This document shows positions 46,238-58,789 of a DNA stretch of 64,000 nt, in pieces. Under the pieces are notes generated by a model that made no database searches, was not told the origin of the DNA, and saw nothing but the letters and a program-made list of their open reading frames with translations. This DNA comes from Clitoria ternatea (Eukaryota; Streptophyta; Magnoliopsida; Fabales; Fabaceae). The stretch covers positions 46,422,501 to 46,486,500 of the forward strand of contig CM075675.1 of assembly GCA_037962975.1 (NCBI GenBank), written 5' to 3'. A program made the translations under genes and the position numbers. Numbering within the stretch: position 1 is the first letter of the stretch; each line of letters opens with the position of its first letter.

Positions 46238-48088
46238 TAGGGATGACGACAAGACGGGACGAGTACGGGTAGTGTTGAAGAAAGGTCTGGTTGAAAAAGA
46301 TTTTACAAAGTTATATTGGACCAGACCTCAGTTCTTACACCCTCAGATTTGTCAATATCATACATCAAGAACTTTCATTGGTAAATGAAGTCTGCACATC
46401 TTATGACTAATCTGTGTGCCTTTCAGGATACAAGGCTTAGACTATAAAACAAAGGGGGAGTTTTAGCATTCAAAAGTCTAGTAGGATGATCAAAAGTCTA
46501 GTAGAAGCATCATTTCAAAGTTGGAACGCATCGCTCAAATAGAAAAAGATCGTAAATTTGTTCTTACCGTTCTTAATTCTATTTTGGTGATGCATTGGGA
46601 CTTATGCACTTATCACATGTTTGTGCTTATCATCAAAGAACACAAAGAATAAAATCAAGATCAGCAGCCGATTTCAACATACCTACCTTTGTGGATATTC
46701 AGAAAAAGTCGAGTATATGTCAGTGTATTTTAGAAAGCCTCTCAACGATGACTTTTGATTTTTCACTTGATCAATATATGAAACAAGAATGGCTTTATGC
46801 ATTGGAAGTGAATGAAAAACCAATTCCATGAAAGAACTGAGGAAGCATATTACCAGACCCTTGAATCTGCTTGAACACCAAAAGTCCGGTACCTGAAAGC
46901 TTAAGGCAAAAAACCTTTAAAGGATTTCCAACGACTATATCTCCCTTCAAGAAGGAGTAATGGTCATTTTTCTAGCACCTACTTATACCAAGGAAGATTG
47001 AATTTCTACATATATAACTCACGAGGTTTTATCAAAAATCTCTCTTGAGTCAAATTGTCTGTGTATTCATTCATCTCTTATAGATAGAGACCTTTCTTGT
47101 TTGTTCTGCCTCTGGAAAACCTTGGTCTTGCGTCATAACTTAGTGTATAATTTCATTTGTATATCTGTCATACACTAAGTTCTGTGAGTTACTCTTTCTT
47201 TCACAAACAAACTATAAAGTCTAGTGGGTTGCCAAAATTTGTTAGTGTGGGAAACACTGTTGGCCTGAAGAGGCTTTAGAAAGAATACTTGGGTTTAAAG
47301 CCAGGGGTGGCTTGTTGAAAGAATACTTGGGTTTAAGCCAGAAGTAGCTGGAGTCAAGAATACTTATGGCACTGGTCTGGTGCTGTTATTGTAAAGGAGA
47401 TTTTACAGTAGTGGAAATCCTTCAAGTTAGAAGGGACTGGACGTAGCTTCTGAGTTGGAAGTGAACCAGTATAAACTCTCTGTGTTAATCTTCCCTCATT
47501 ACTCTTTTGCATTATCTGATTACAAGTTTTTTTTATAGTTCAAATTTTCATAAAAAGAGTTTATGACTTATTCAACCCCCCTTCTAAGTCAGACTCTGAA
47601 CCATCAGATAGAACTTACTCGCTACCCACCCCGTGATGGGCAACTTGTGCCTGTACCCACCCCGCTACCTGCTTAAGCGGATTTGAGCGAATGACAGGTG
47701 CCCGTGGATATTATGGGTATCCATAGATAATTATTATTCAATAAACTATCAAGAAGAATACAATTTTAAAAGAAAAAAAACCACAATCATGGTATGAAAT
47801 ATTTTATGAATTGCTAAATAAATCAAATAATATTTCGCTAACAAGTTGTGAGGTAACAAGTCTAATATATTTCACTTCCAAGAAAAATAAATTCACATGG
47901 CCATAGTGGGTACCCGGTGGTATAGGTACTCGTGGACACGGGTACCCCTATACTGCTACCCGCCCTGTTTATTAATTGGTTTCTAAAATACTCATTTAAT
48001 CTACCCGCCAGTATCCATTAATTTTCTCCACCACAAGTAATATCCACGGATATCCATGGGCACGAGTTTTTTTGCCTTGCTTATCCCC
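46238..48088. mobile_element. hAT-like non-autonomous element interrupted by a solo LTR
   Basis: The left end TAGGGATGACGACAAGACGG and the reverse complement of the right end, GGGGATAAGCAAGGC followed by ACTCGTGCCCATGG, resemble each other and the TAGGGATGRCAA-type ends of legume hAT MITEs. Internal sequence repeats GTACCCGTG/CTACCCGCC phrases. The 8-bp duplication could not be resolved, so the superfamily is tentative. Confidence 0.45.
46273..47606 (+). mobile_element. Solo LTR, probably Ty1/copia
   Basis: It starts TGTTGAAGAAAGG and ends CTCTGAACCATCA, with TTCAACCCCCCTTCTAAGTC near the end as in many plant copia LTRs. Flanks are GGTAG (46268-46272) and GATAG (47607-47611), a 5-bp duplication with one change. 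ACATATATAAC near 47010 may be its TATA box. No coding frame. Confidence 0.7.
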
Positions 48089-48639
48089 TTTACATATTCA
48101 AAAAAAAGTCAAAGATAATACTTTTCACCATTACCAATTGGAACCTAAGACATATATCCAATGGAAAACCCTTGTTTCCTAAGTATCCATTGGGAACATT
48201 TGTCCTTCAACATAAACTTATTGGGAAATTCATTATAAGTAAAAGTATTTCCTTCGAATTAAATCTTGTTTAGGTTTATAAAGTCTCTGTCCACACAAAA
48301 AATAATAACTTGATCCATCACATATTCCATAGAGATTGTAAAACTCCCCCTTCATATAATTCAAGACCCAAATTCCCCCACCTCACCCCCCTTAATTTAA
48401 CAATAGCATCCAAATCAAACCCAAAGGAAACCCAAAAACTCCTTACCTTAGAAAAAGGATAATGTGTATCCACAAAAATGACTAGTGAAGGACTAAACTT
48501 ATTAAGGTAGTTATGAATTGCCCTTCTTCAAGATTTATTCATTGCACCATACATATATCAACAAAACATGTAATTTTTTTAAGGCTAGCATAATAAAAGA
48601 TAAAAAGAACACATTGCCCTTAGCCCTTACCAGCCTTCT

Positions 48640-49480
48640 TCCACTTACATGCCATCATCTTGCAAGTTAAGGTTAGGTTTTGACATACCTTCATGAAACT
48701 TAGGCTTAACGTCCAACCCTTCACTCTTATCTACTTGAGAGAAGTCCTTCATCCCTTTTTTAGATCCCTCATTCCCATCTCCCTTGTTACCTTTCTTCCC
48801 CATTACAACCACCTAATCACCATGTGTCTTTTGAGGATGAACCACCCTCTTTGATGTGAGAATCATTCCTCCCTTATTCAACACTTCCCTGATTACACTT
48901 CTTAGGGGTATCCTTATTGTTTGAACATTGTTTACTACATTTTGTTGATTGGTGTTCATAACACTCATAATGGTCACACAACACATGCAAGCCCTTATAT
49001 TCAATCTTACATTTTTTTTGTAACCAATACTTTTCTACCACAAGTTCATTCAAATTGAGCTCCACATCAACCCTCACAAACTACCCCCTAGTAGCATTTG
49101 AGGTATTTAAATATACCTTAACTAATATTCATACAGCAAAGGCCAATGCAAGGAGAAGACTTACATCGAAGAAAACCATGTTAAGATTTAGAATCAAATC
49201 TAAGTCATTGACTTTCTATTCTACCTTCCAACACAACAAACTTTGAACATTATCTCTTTATCGACAAATAATAATTGAAAAGCATCCACGACCCTCTATG
49301 GATGACCTTCTCTTGATCACCTTCCAAATCAAACTTGACAATGAAGAACTCATGGTCAATATCCCACAAGTCACAACCTTTATCTGATTCCTACACTCAA
49401 CAAGATTTTGTTTTTATTAGTTGAAACCTAAAATTCTTGCATAAAAGCTTGATAGTTAAGGCATTAACCCATGAAGCACT
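48640..49480 (-). pseudogene. LINE (L1-type) ORF1 remnant: DUF4283 and zinc knuckle
   Basis: Minus-strand frames give LTIKLLCKNFRF, then DLWDIDHEFFIVKFDLEGDQ and RGSWMLFNYYLSIKR, the DUF4283 (PF14111) pattern. After decay comes VDVELNLNELVVEKYWLQKK and IEYKGLHVLCDHYECYEHQS with a CCHC-type knuckle in which Cys/His spacing is altered. This is the N-terminal protein of plant L1 elements, which binds element RNA. Many stops; no intact frame. It is a separate fragment from the ORF2 remnant at 32517. Confidence 0.7.
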
Positions 49481-50767
49481 TTATCTTTCCACATATGAAG
49501 GATTAATGATAAACTTAGCAAGCAAACAATTTTCATTCTTATATAATAGTTTAATCATATTCTCAACAATCAAATCCTTCTTCTCTACTTCTAGAACTAC
49601 CTTATTCCCCAACACCTTGTCTCTTAGAGAAAGAAATTGATATCAGAGTAGCAGTCAAACTCCTTTTTTTTTGTTGGGTGACTCTTTTAAATTTTGCCCC
49701 GGAGGAAAAACCATAGCATAGGCACATTCAAGCACAAAAGGAGACACCATCAATATTAATCTTCTTCTACTAATGTGAGACTTTAACATATCGTACTTAC
49801 ACCAAGGACTTATAAATGTGAAAGTTTACAATATTAAACATATGCGAGTGACTCGATAACTAATTTAAGAAGGACTTTGATACTATTTTTAATCTAAATA
49901 TTTAACCTAACTCAAACCTAAAATTTAACTCATAAGATTGTAAGACCCTCTCATATCGTATATTGTTTAACTGGTGATATATACAGGTAATTAACATGAG
50001 ATTCTAACCGTTATCTTTAGAAGATTAATAAAAAGTATTATATTCTCTAATGGATGTGTTATTTTTTAAATAAAAAATGTTAATCCTATTGAAAGTAAAA
50101 GTGGTGTACTTGTATGGAAGAAGTGAGGAACACCACCCGCCCTTGAAAGTGCAATAAAATTAATCGAATTTAAGTTTGACAAGGCTATAAATGTTGAAGC
50201 ACCTTTAAAATGCATCCAAATCCGAGTGAATGAGGGGCTTGTGTCGTGTTCAAATTTCTCACTCCTGCTCAAACAAATGCAGCCATATGGTGCGTGTTCT
50301 AGTTTGATATATAGTCATTAATAGAAAAGGTTTGTCTGATTTAGGAATTTTAAAAGGAAATTCATTATTTTGAGATTTGAGAATTGGGAATTTGGGTTAG
50401 TCAATGACTTAGGTCAGATTCAATGTTGGAATGCAGAATTCTGTTTGACCAAAAATGGAGCCCACACACATCGGCGACGGTGGATTTCATACAACCATTG
50501 GTGGTTGTTTCTTGTCAACACTGCACCTTAATTCTTAGTACAAGTTCACTTCCGACCTCAAGTACAAAACACAAAAGCTTATTAGTAATTGTTTAATTAA
50601 CTTCCATTTTGATATTATATGTATTCATGTTTATATTTTGTTTTTAAAAAATTAATATCTTACCTATTATTTGATATTTATTATTCAATTTAATATTTTT
50701 TATATAATTTAATATATTTTTTACATAAAATTAAATCATACACAATAAAATAAGAACAGGTAATACT

Positions 50768-51322
50768 TCCTATTCATAATTAAATTGTGTTCATTGTTTT
50801 TGACTTTTTTTTTATTTGAGACTACAATAGTTATGAAAATACCATCTTCTCCAATGAAAGATAGAATGATAATAATTTATAAAATTAAGATGTAAAAAAT
50901 ATGAAATAAGAAAAAAAAGTAACAAAAATAAATAGAATCTTTTATTTTGATAAAAAAAATTTAATATAACTATACGGTATAATTTAATCCTTAATAGATT
51001 ATAAAAACAATTATCCAATCTTCACAGCCGAAAACATTTTTGGAATTAAACTACCCCTTTAGATATTTAGATTTAATCAAATACTATAAGATTATTTTAA
51101 TGAATTAAATTATACCGTATAGTCATATTAAATAATTTTCTATCAAAATAAAAATTTCTAGTTACATGTATTACTTTTTTCTTCTTATTTCATATTTTTA
51201 TATCTTAATTTTAAAAATTATTATCATCTTATTTTTCATGGAGAAGAGACTATTTTAATAACAATGATGATCTCAAGAAAAAAAATAAAAAACAATGAAC
51301 ATGATTTAATTCTAAATAGGAA
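50768..51322. repeat. Long imperfect inverted repeat (foldback/MITE-like hairpin)
   Basis: The left arm (about 50768-50990) and right arm (about 51104-51322) are reverse complements with scattered mismatches. For example, AATTAAATTGTGTTCATTG pairs with CAATGAACATGATTTAATT, and ACTATACGGTATAATTTAAT with ATTAAATTATACCGTATAGT. The spacer is about 115 bp. Target duplication and exact ends are not resolved. Confidence 0.75.
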
Positions 51323-51414
51323 AATGTCACATACTCTTGTTTTTTTATTATGCATGATTTAATTTTGTATAGTAATACAGATATTAAATTATATAAATGA
51401 TATTATATTGAATA

Positions 51415-52032
51415 TAGCTAACAATTTGGACGGGTGGTCCTAAACGGGCCAATTTTATTGGGTTACAAGCTACTTAGGGCCTGGCCAAAAAAAGGCTTGC
51501 ATAAATTCAGGCTTGATTGAGCAGTCCATTTTTTATAAAAAAATTATTAAAAAAATTGATTTATAAAAAATGAATTACAAAAAACTAAACCAACTTAGTA
51601 GAATTTTTCTAAAACTACATTTGTAAAAAAAATTTGTGCTATTGAAATTAATTAACTATTGTCAATGTTATAAAATCAATAACTTTTGTTGTAAAAAATA
51701 TGCTTGTTTTTATACTATAGTTACTAAGTTATTAATAATATTAACACACAAATGTTATAAAATCAACAAAATTTCTTGAAAAAACTTGCTTGTAAAAACA
51801 CTAACTAATAAATAGTACTTCTTATATTGCTAAATTAACTAATAAATAGTACTATTATTTAAAAAAAAGAAAGACTCGGGTCGGCCCGTACTTAGCCTTT
51901 TTTGGGCTTTTTTGTTATCTAGCTTTTTTATTTCAATTATTAACTTTGAATTTATTTTTAAGGCCCACCCACTACATTTTTTATGGTGGGCTCGGGCTGG
52001 CCCATGCTAGTCGGCTCATTTTTCCAGCTCTA
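51415..52032. mobile_element. hAT-type non-autonomous element (degenerate)
   Basis: It ends CCAGCTCTA and starts TAGCTAACAATTTGG, an eroded version of TAGAGCTGG. Subterminal GGGCC/GGCCC-rich blocks mirror each other. ATATTGAATA lies on both sides (51405-51414 and 52033-52042), including the 8-bp duplication expected for hAT. Confidence 0.65.
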
Positions 52033-52569
52033 ATATTGAATAATAGATATCAAATTATATATAAGATATAATTTTTTTAAATAAAGGATATAATATTTCA
52101 ACTTTGATAAGATAGGAAGTAATACATGTTAGTATTTTAAACTTAAATTAATCTTAACCCTTAATTAAATTTGAATGACCATAATTAATTATTTTCATTT
52201 TTCAGCGTATCTGTTTGTTATCATTGGATACGTTTCTTTTATACACACATTTTAGTTGTTAGTATTTTAAAACAATTTTTTTTAGCTTCTCATTAGAAAT
52301 TTGAATTTTTATATTGGTTATGTAATTGTTTTAAATCAGTTTTGTTGTGAACCAATGTAAAATACGCATTTGGTCTTAGTGCTAACATATTTAAAAAAAA
52401 CAAGCTTCTATTAGCTAAGGCCCCGTTTGGGATGACTTATAGTTTTTAGTATTGAGGTTTAGTTTTTATGATTTTAAATTTTAAAAATTTACTATAAAAC
52501 TTTTATAATTGTAATCAAAACTACTTTATATATAAAGAATGATAGTAAAATAACAATATTAATTGTAAT

Positions 52570-53072
52570 AATAAATCTTGTACAATAGTACTGGTGGTTG
52601 TAATAATGGTGATGGTGATGGTGAAGATAACAACGATGGTGGTGATGGTGGGAGGTTGGTCATGATTGTGGCAATGTCACTTATTGTAGTGGTGGCGGTG
52701 GTAGAGATGAAAGCAACAATAACAATAGCACTAATAGTGGTGGTGGCAGAGGTCGTGACAGAGGAGGTGGTGGTGGGGTAATGATGGTAATAATAGTGAT
52801 TATAGTAACGATAACGATGGTAGGGTGACGGTGAGGGTGCTGATGGCAGTGGTTATAATGGAGAGACAGTGATAAGATAATGGTGGTGGCGATAATAACG
52901 ATGGTAATGGTGGTGACAGTGGAGATGGTGGAAGTGGTATGTGGGGGTGATGGTAGTGGCAGCAATGGCGATGATGGTGGTGATAGTGATGACTGCAGTG
53001 GTGATGATTCTGATGCGTGATGTTGGTGGTGGTGTTGCTAGTGGTGGTGATGGCAGTGGTAGTGGTAGTAAT
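52570..53072. repeat. GGT/GAT-rich trinucleotide repeat tract
   Basis: About 500 bp built from GGTGAT, GGTGGT and GATGGT triplets with decay. Gly/Val/Asp-rich and, on the other strand, Pro/Thr/Ile-rich open frames arise from composition only. Confidence 0.9.
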
Positions 53073-53080
53073 GGTGCGGG

Positions 53081-53630
53081 TAGGGATGGAAATGGGACAG
53101 GCCAGGCCAGGCTTTGAAAGGCCTGAGCCTGGCCTACATTAAATTTTCAAGGCCTAAGCCTGGCCTATTAGGGTGTCATAGGCCTTTTTTAAGGCTTGTT
53201 ATGGCTTGTTTGAAGGCCTGGCCTGTTTAAAAGCTTGTTTAAAAAGCCTGTTTATAGTGAAACTTTTAAAATCCTAAAATCAACCTAAAAAAAATTTGTG
53301 TTTCATTCCCTCCTAATTTTTTTAATTGTAAACTTGTAATATTAATTTATACTATATAAATATAAATATGTAATATATATATATATATTAGTATTAGTTT
53401 ATGTTATAAATATTATATATATAACTAATTAACAATTAGTTTAATTAAATAGGCCGGTCTGTTGGGCTTCAAAGGTTTTTCAGAAAGCCTGTGGCCTGGC
53501 CTATTTAGTTAAAAAGACCTTTTTAAAAGCCTAAGCCCGACCTTCTAACCCGACAAGCCTGACCTATGTAGGCTTTAAACGAGTCAGGCCATAGGCCCCC
53601 GACGGACGGCCTGACTCATTTCCATCCCTA
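53081..53630. mobile_element. hAT-type MITE with perfect 8-bp duplication
   Basis: Ends TAGGGATGGAAATGGGACAG and, inverted, TAGGGATGGAAATGAGTCAG. GGTGCGGG flanks both sides (53073-53080 and 53631-53638). It is 550 bp long, without coding capacity, with many GGCCTGGCCT phrases inside. It was inserted at the right edge of the GGT/GAT repeat tract. Confidence 0.9.
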
Positions 53631-53639
53631 GGTGCGGGT

Positions 53640-55387
53640 GATAGACAATAAAGGTTAGAAGTTTATAAAACTGAAAATAATTAACAAAGAAACTAATTTT
53701 CTTGTTTTAAAATATGACTAAAAGTTGTTTTTAAAATGAATTAAACCTTACTTTAGCACTTTTTTAATCAACGTGTTTTGTTATCAAATTTACTTTTAAA
53801 AACCAAAAATAAGAAACTTACACACAACTAACCAACCACAAATAGCTCCTAAATTAACAGGGAAAAAAACTTTGAAATCATTTCAAACTATAAGAAACCA
53901 AATTGAAGAAAAAAACCAGCAACTAAATTAAAACCTATAAAAAGTAAAAGGGCAAAACATATAAGTTTTTTTTAGACCCAACATATAGTTTAGTAGTAAT
54001 AATTTTAGAAAATCATAAACAATAATCAATGTTGAACAATATTTCAAATAATAGAAGTACAACTAATTTAATACCACTGTTATTATATCCAATATACCAT
54101 AAACAAATATTTTAAAATTTTATTTTTAGGAACCAACTTTTAACTAAGGCAAAACTTAAACTCTATAGTTCTTCAATAACTAAAAATATATATTTTTTAT
54201 AATAATAACGATCATATAGTTCTTCATAAACTACACCATAATTTATCAAATATATTTTAAGTTTTTCAGGACTTATTTATCAAATAATTTTTATAATTTA
54301 CCTTGGCTAGATGAGTTATTTCTTTTTTATATATATATATATATAATTAATGTCTTCAATATCTTTTATATTTAAATAAATTTCAACATATAATACCTAA
54401 GATAAATAATTATTTCCCGTAATGTCGAGAATCACAAAATCAATATTTGTAAGGTTTGAACTTTTTGTTACTAATAAATGGGGAATAAAAAATAAGGAAT
54501 GTAAATCTATTAATAAATATCAAATCATAAGTATGACAGGAAATATTTATATGTATCTTTTCTTTAGAAAAATCAATACTTTACCTATAGCATTAAAAAA
54601 ATATGAGTTAGTGACGGGGGAAAGCCGTAATTATATGTTGAAAACTCATCCTAATAGAGTATGGCAATATCAAAACTATAAATGATTAGATTAGTTTTTA
54701 TTACTTATCAAAAGTTGAACCACATTATCGGATAAAATGATAATATAATCACATAAAAAAACTTTAATTTAAAATTAAATTAGAAAATTATCAAATTAAA
54801 TCACATGTATACCAATACTACACACAAAAAGAATACAAATCAATTTCAAATATCAAGGAATCACTCTCATCGTGTCAAATATATCTATGATTGAAATTTA
54901 AAATCACATACAAATTTTGGTTCTTTCATGTTTTTAATAACAAGAAATAATCACAACATAATTTTTCATGTTTAAATTTTGGTTCTTCAAAACTTAATTA
55001 TTATTTTCTTGTTATAATTCTTTCGGGATCATAGTTATTACTATTTGTTCTTATTTGATCTATTATCAAACTTAAATTTTGGTTCTTCGGGATTTAATTA
55101 CTATTTCTTTATGCTACAAGTCTTTCAGAATTATAATTATTATTATTTGTTCAAATTTGATATATTCTCAAATTTACATCTTTGGTTCTTCGTGGCTCAA
55201 TGTACAGAAAGATGAAAAAAAATGATAGTAAATACAATGGAACAAGAGAATAGTGAGAAGTTAATATTATTCATATAATACAAATATTGTTATTTATAGA
55301 TATAAGATGAGCCAAAAACTAGGCCTCTGTTACAACCCTTGTAAAATGTTCTATATTACTCTAGACATCTACTTATAATATTTATAA
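53640..55387. other. AT-rich sequence without recognised features
   Basis: Contains a short TA repeat near 54332-54348. An 87-codon frame at 54422-54685 has no recognisable similarity and is not supported as a gene. Confidence 0.6.
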
Positions 55388-58300
55388 TGTAACATCCTGA
55401 TCAAGGCTTATGAGTAATTAAATTAATTAAGGATTAGAAAAAGGTTAAAAGGGTTAATTAACTAAAATAGGGTAAATTACTCTCCTACCCTTAATGATAA
55501 GAAGACAAAGGTTCACTTTCACCCTTTCATTCCGTGTGCATGCAACAGGAAACTTTGGTTTTTGCTTCTTCCCTCCCCATAGCCATCTCTCACTCCACCC
55601 ATCATCTTCTTCTTCCAAAATCATCAAATTAAGGCAACATCCAAACTTCTTTTCACTCCTTTCTAGCGCGGCAACCATGGGTGCATGAGAAAGACTTCGA
55701 TTTCTTAGTTTGGAGGTAAGAACCGTATACCCAATCTCAGGTTTTTGTGGAATTCACGAACCCCACTCTCGACTTCTTGCTAATTCGTGCATTTTAGGGT
55801 TGTTGAAGCTTGTTGGTGTTGTGGGTTTGTGATCAAGTGACTTGAAAGCTTGGGGTTTCTATTCTCCTTCATTTTCGGTAAGAAATTCGATACCCATTGG
55901 TCGGCTTTAGCTCTGTTTATGAATTATAGGCACTAATTGAGCTAATAATAATTTAGAAAATTATTCAGAGGCATTTCAGAGCTTGGGTGATTGACCGGAA
56001 GCAAGAATCAGAGGTTAACCACGTTATCAGTAAGTTAATACTTATCAAAATAATTTAGAATTAGCATTATAGTTCAAATTATGAATTTTAGTAACAACTA
56101 TAGTATAAAAATCAATTATTATGAATTTTAAGGAATTGTTTGATTGTCGAAAATTACAATCAGAGCTTGTGGTTAGCGATCGAATAGTATTTGGATAGCT
56201 CGGGGAGCTTTTGGGATTTCTTATTCTAGGTAGGGGAGCTTTTACATCTTAAATGCATGGTTTATGGATGGATTATGGGTACATTGATTACATTGTGAAT
56301 TATGTGTTGTGAAATAATCATGAAATACCCCATGTTATGTGATATATGAGATATATTTATGTTGGGATGACTTCGGTCCATATTGTTGATCTTAGAATGA
56401 TATGAGATGCAATTAAGTGATTGAGTTGATAATTATATGTGATATAAGATATGATGAATTGATTGAGTTATTTCCTATACATGAGATGTGGAAGGAGAGT
56501 TAAATCGATGCTATTAAGATGCATGAGATACAATTATATAATTGTGATAATGAATTCTGCATAGGATGCAAGTAAGTAATGAGTTATCATCATTTTATAG
56601 TATAGGATACTTTGCATTGATATGTTAAACATGAAATGAGATTTCTGTTTATGTGGTTTCGAAGATTCCACAAAAGACCTTGAGTGGGACTCAGGGCTAC
56701 CCGTAAAACTACCTTTGTCACTGAGAGTGATTGTGTTACATGAGAGGGCAAACTATTTGGTACAAGTAAAACGGCCGGATCAGCTGAGAGCTGGATATAT
56801 GGTTGGGAGCCTGTGTTACAACACTAAAAATAATGATATTGAATTGGATCCAATTGAATGAGAAAGTGAATGCATATGTGTAGGATATTGAGAATAACAT
56901 GAATGGCATAGCCATATGATGATTGTTGTGGATAACATGATGATGATAATTATGTGAATGAATCTTGTTGAATGGAAGTATATGTAGTTGTTTGATTATG
57001 ATATCATAGTGTATGATAGAGAATTGGATAGGTTGATCTGATTCAATAATTGTCATTTAACATGTATATTGCTCACCCCTATTTCGTGGCTATATTTTCA
57101 GTGGACTTGGGACGTGACGGTGATTGGTGAGATGTCACCGTGCTTGTGCGAAGAGTATTATATATACTTGTATATAGTTTTGTGTTATAGCCTTGGTCGA
57201 CTCTTGTAGCTATCTATTTTGATGTATATGACTGTTAGTAGATTTTAGGTAGTTGATGGTTTCAATAGAAACCTAGTTATACCTTGATTGTGTATATAGA
57301 TGATGAGATCATTGATGATGTATATGATATTGATAATATTTGGTTGTGGTAACCATTGATGGTCCCACTATATACATATATATATATATATATATAATAC
57401 ATGATTCCCAAGAACTGCGATTATGCACTTGATGCATTGCTTGTGTATGACATGTCCAGGAATTGCTCATGTGTGTTATTTGGTGTATGACATGTCCAGG
57501 AATTGTTCATGTATATTATTTGATATCAATTATTCATTAGACCATTGAGTGAATGAAGTTGTATGAAGAAAATGATGGTTTTACACGATTATATGCATAA
57601 TTGAGCAATTGATAGGGTCAAATAGAGTTTTATGAGGTTTGGATGTTATGGGATGGTCCCAATAGCCTCTATGCATGATTTGTAACTTGTAGAAACTGGA
57701 ACGGGTGAAATTCGTTAAGAATTGATCCTTGTGTTGCACAAAAATACCTTAAAATGAGCTAAACGCATTTCTACACATAAATCCCTCGTTTTTTGATATT
57801 TTTGAGTGCGTCCAGTGGCTACACGTCATAAATGGTGTATATTAGGTGATGCCAAAATTTGGTGGTGATTGGATTTTATATGAAAGAGTTAGGGTAGTCG
57901 GAAGTTGGAATTTGTAGCTTTTTAGTGCATTTTCTGTCATCCGCTGCAGATTGCTGTCATGAATCGATTCATGGTCTGGCTTGAATCGATTCATGGTCTA
58001 CTGATCTCCAGGGAAGAATTTCCAGGAGCTCATGAATCGATTCATAGCTTAGCTTGAATTGATTCATAGCTTACTGGTTTCTTGGGAAGTATTTCTAGAA
58101 GCTCATGAATCGATTCATGGCTTAGCTTGAATCGATTCATAGCTTACTGGTTCCTGGGAAGTATTTATAAGAACTCATGAATCGATTCATGGTATGGCTT
58201 GAATCGATTCATGGCTTGCTGGTTTGTTTGACCTGATTCCCCCTTTCGTGTGAATCGATTCACAGGGATCTTTGAATCGATTCACAGGCTTCTGTGTTGC

Positions 58301-58606
58301 TGCCCTGGGCCATTTTCACGCATGAATCGATTCATGGTTATGCTTGAATCGATTCATAGCTTTTGGTTGACAATATTCTTATGTTTTGGGGCTTGTTTGA
58401 TATGGGTTGAGCCATGGCTTGTTCCTTGGATCCTCAAGCACTTTTTTCAAGTTTTTGAGCTTCTAAAATCCACCAAGCTTGCACCTAATGCACATTTATG
58501 ACTGACATTGAGTTGTGTGGTCCCAAAACCCTTGTTTCGAAATTGAAATAAACCGCGAAAAATTTTTCTCGGGTTTTCGAGCTTGTTATTAAGTTAGGAT
58601 GTTTTA
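55388..58606 (+). repeat. 5' LTR of the truncated gypsy element
   Basis: It starts TGTAACATCCTGATC and ends TTAGGATGTTTTA. Start and end form an inverted pair (TGTAACATCCT and TAAAACATCCT). At 3219 bp it is longer than its solo relative, partly because it has six palindrome units rather than four. Confidence 0.85.
57961..58357. repeat. TGAATCGATTCA palindrome array, six 73-bp units
   Basis: Twelve sites start at 57961, 57983, 58034, 58056, 58107, 58129, 58179, 58201, 58252, 58274, 58324 and 58346. Spacing alternates 22 and 50-51 without exception. Eleven have the exact GAATCGATTC core and one (58056) has GAATTGATTC. Confidence 0.97.
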
Positions 58607-58607
58607 C

Positions 58608-58622
58608 TTTGGTATCAAAGCA
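58608..58622 (+). other. Primer-binding site, tRNA-Met-like
   Basis: TTTGGTATCAAAGCA follows the LTR end. It resembles the usual TGGTATCAGAGC with one change (A for G). Confidence 0.75.
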
Positions 58623-58789
58623 GACTTAAAAAGTCCAAGGCCAAGGATATACTCACTATATACTATGAATTGAGCAAAATCACGTGATAAATTGTTAAGT
58701 GTTAAACTTGTTGATGTGATTAACTATGAACCTTATGCATTTTTATCCTTGAAAATTATTAAAGTGTGGTTTTAATTTCAGGATAAGAC

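Noticed and set aside
52578..52965. Val/Gly-rich and Pro/Thr-rich frames
   Set aside because: Product of the GGT/GAT repeat tract.
54422..54685. 87-codon open frame
   Set aside because: No recognised domain, AT-rich codons, no supporting context.
58250..58501. 83-codon frame over the palindrome array
   Set aside because: The repeated Asn-Arg-Phe phrases come from the ATCGAT-containing repeats. It lies within an LTR.
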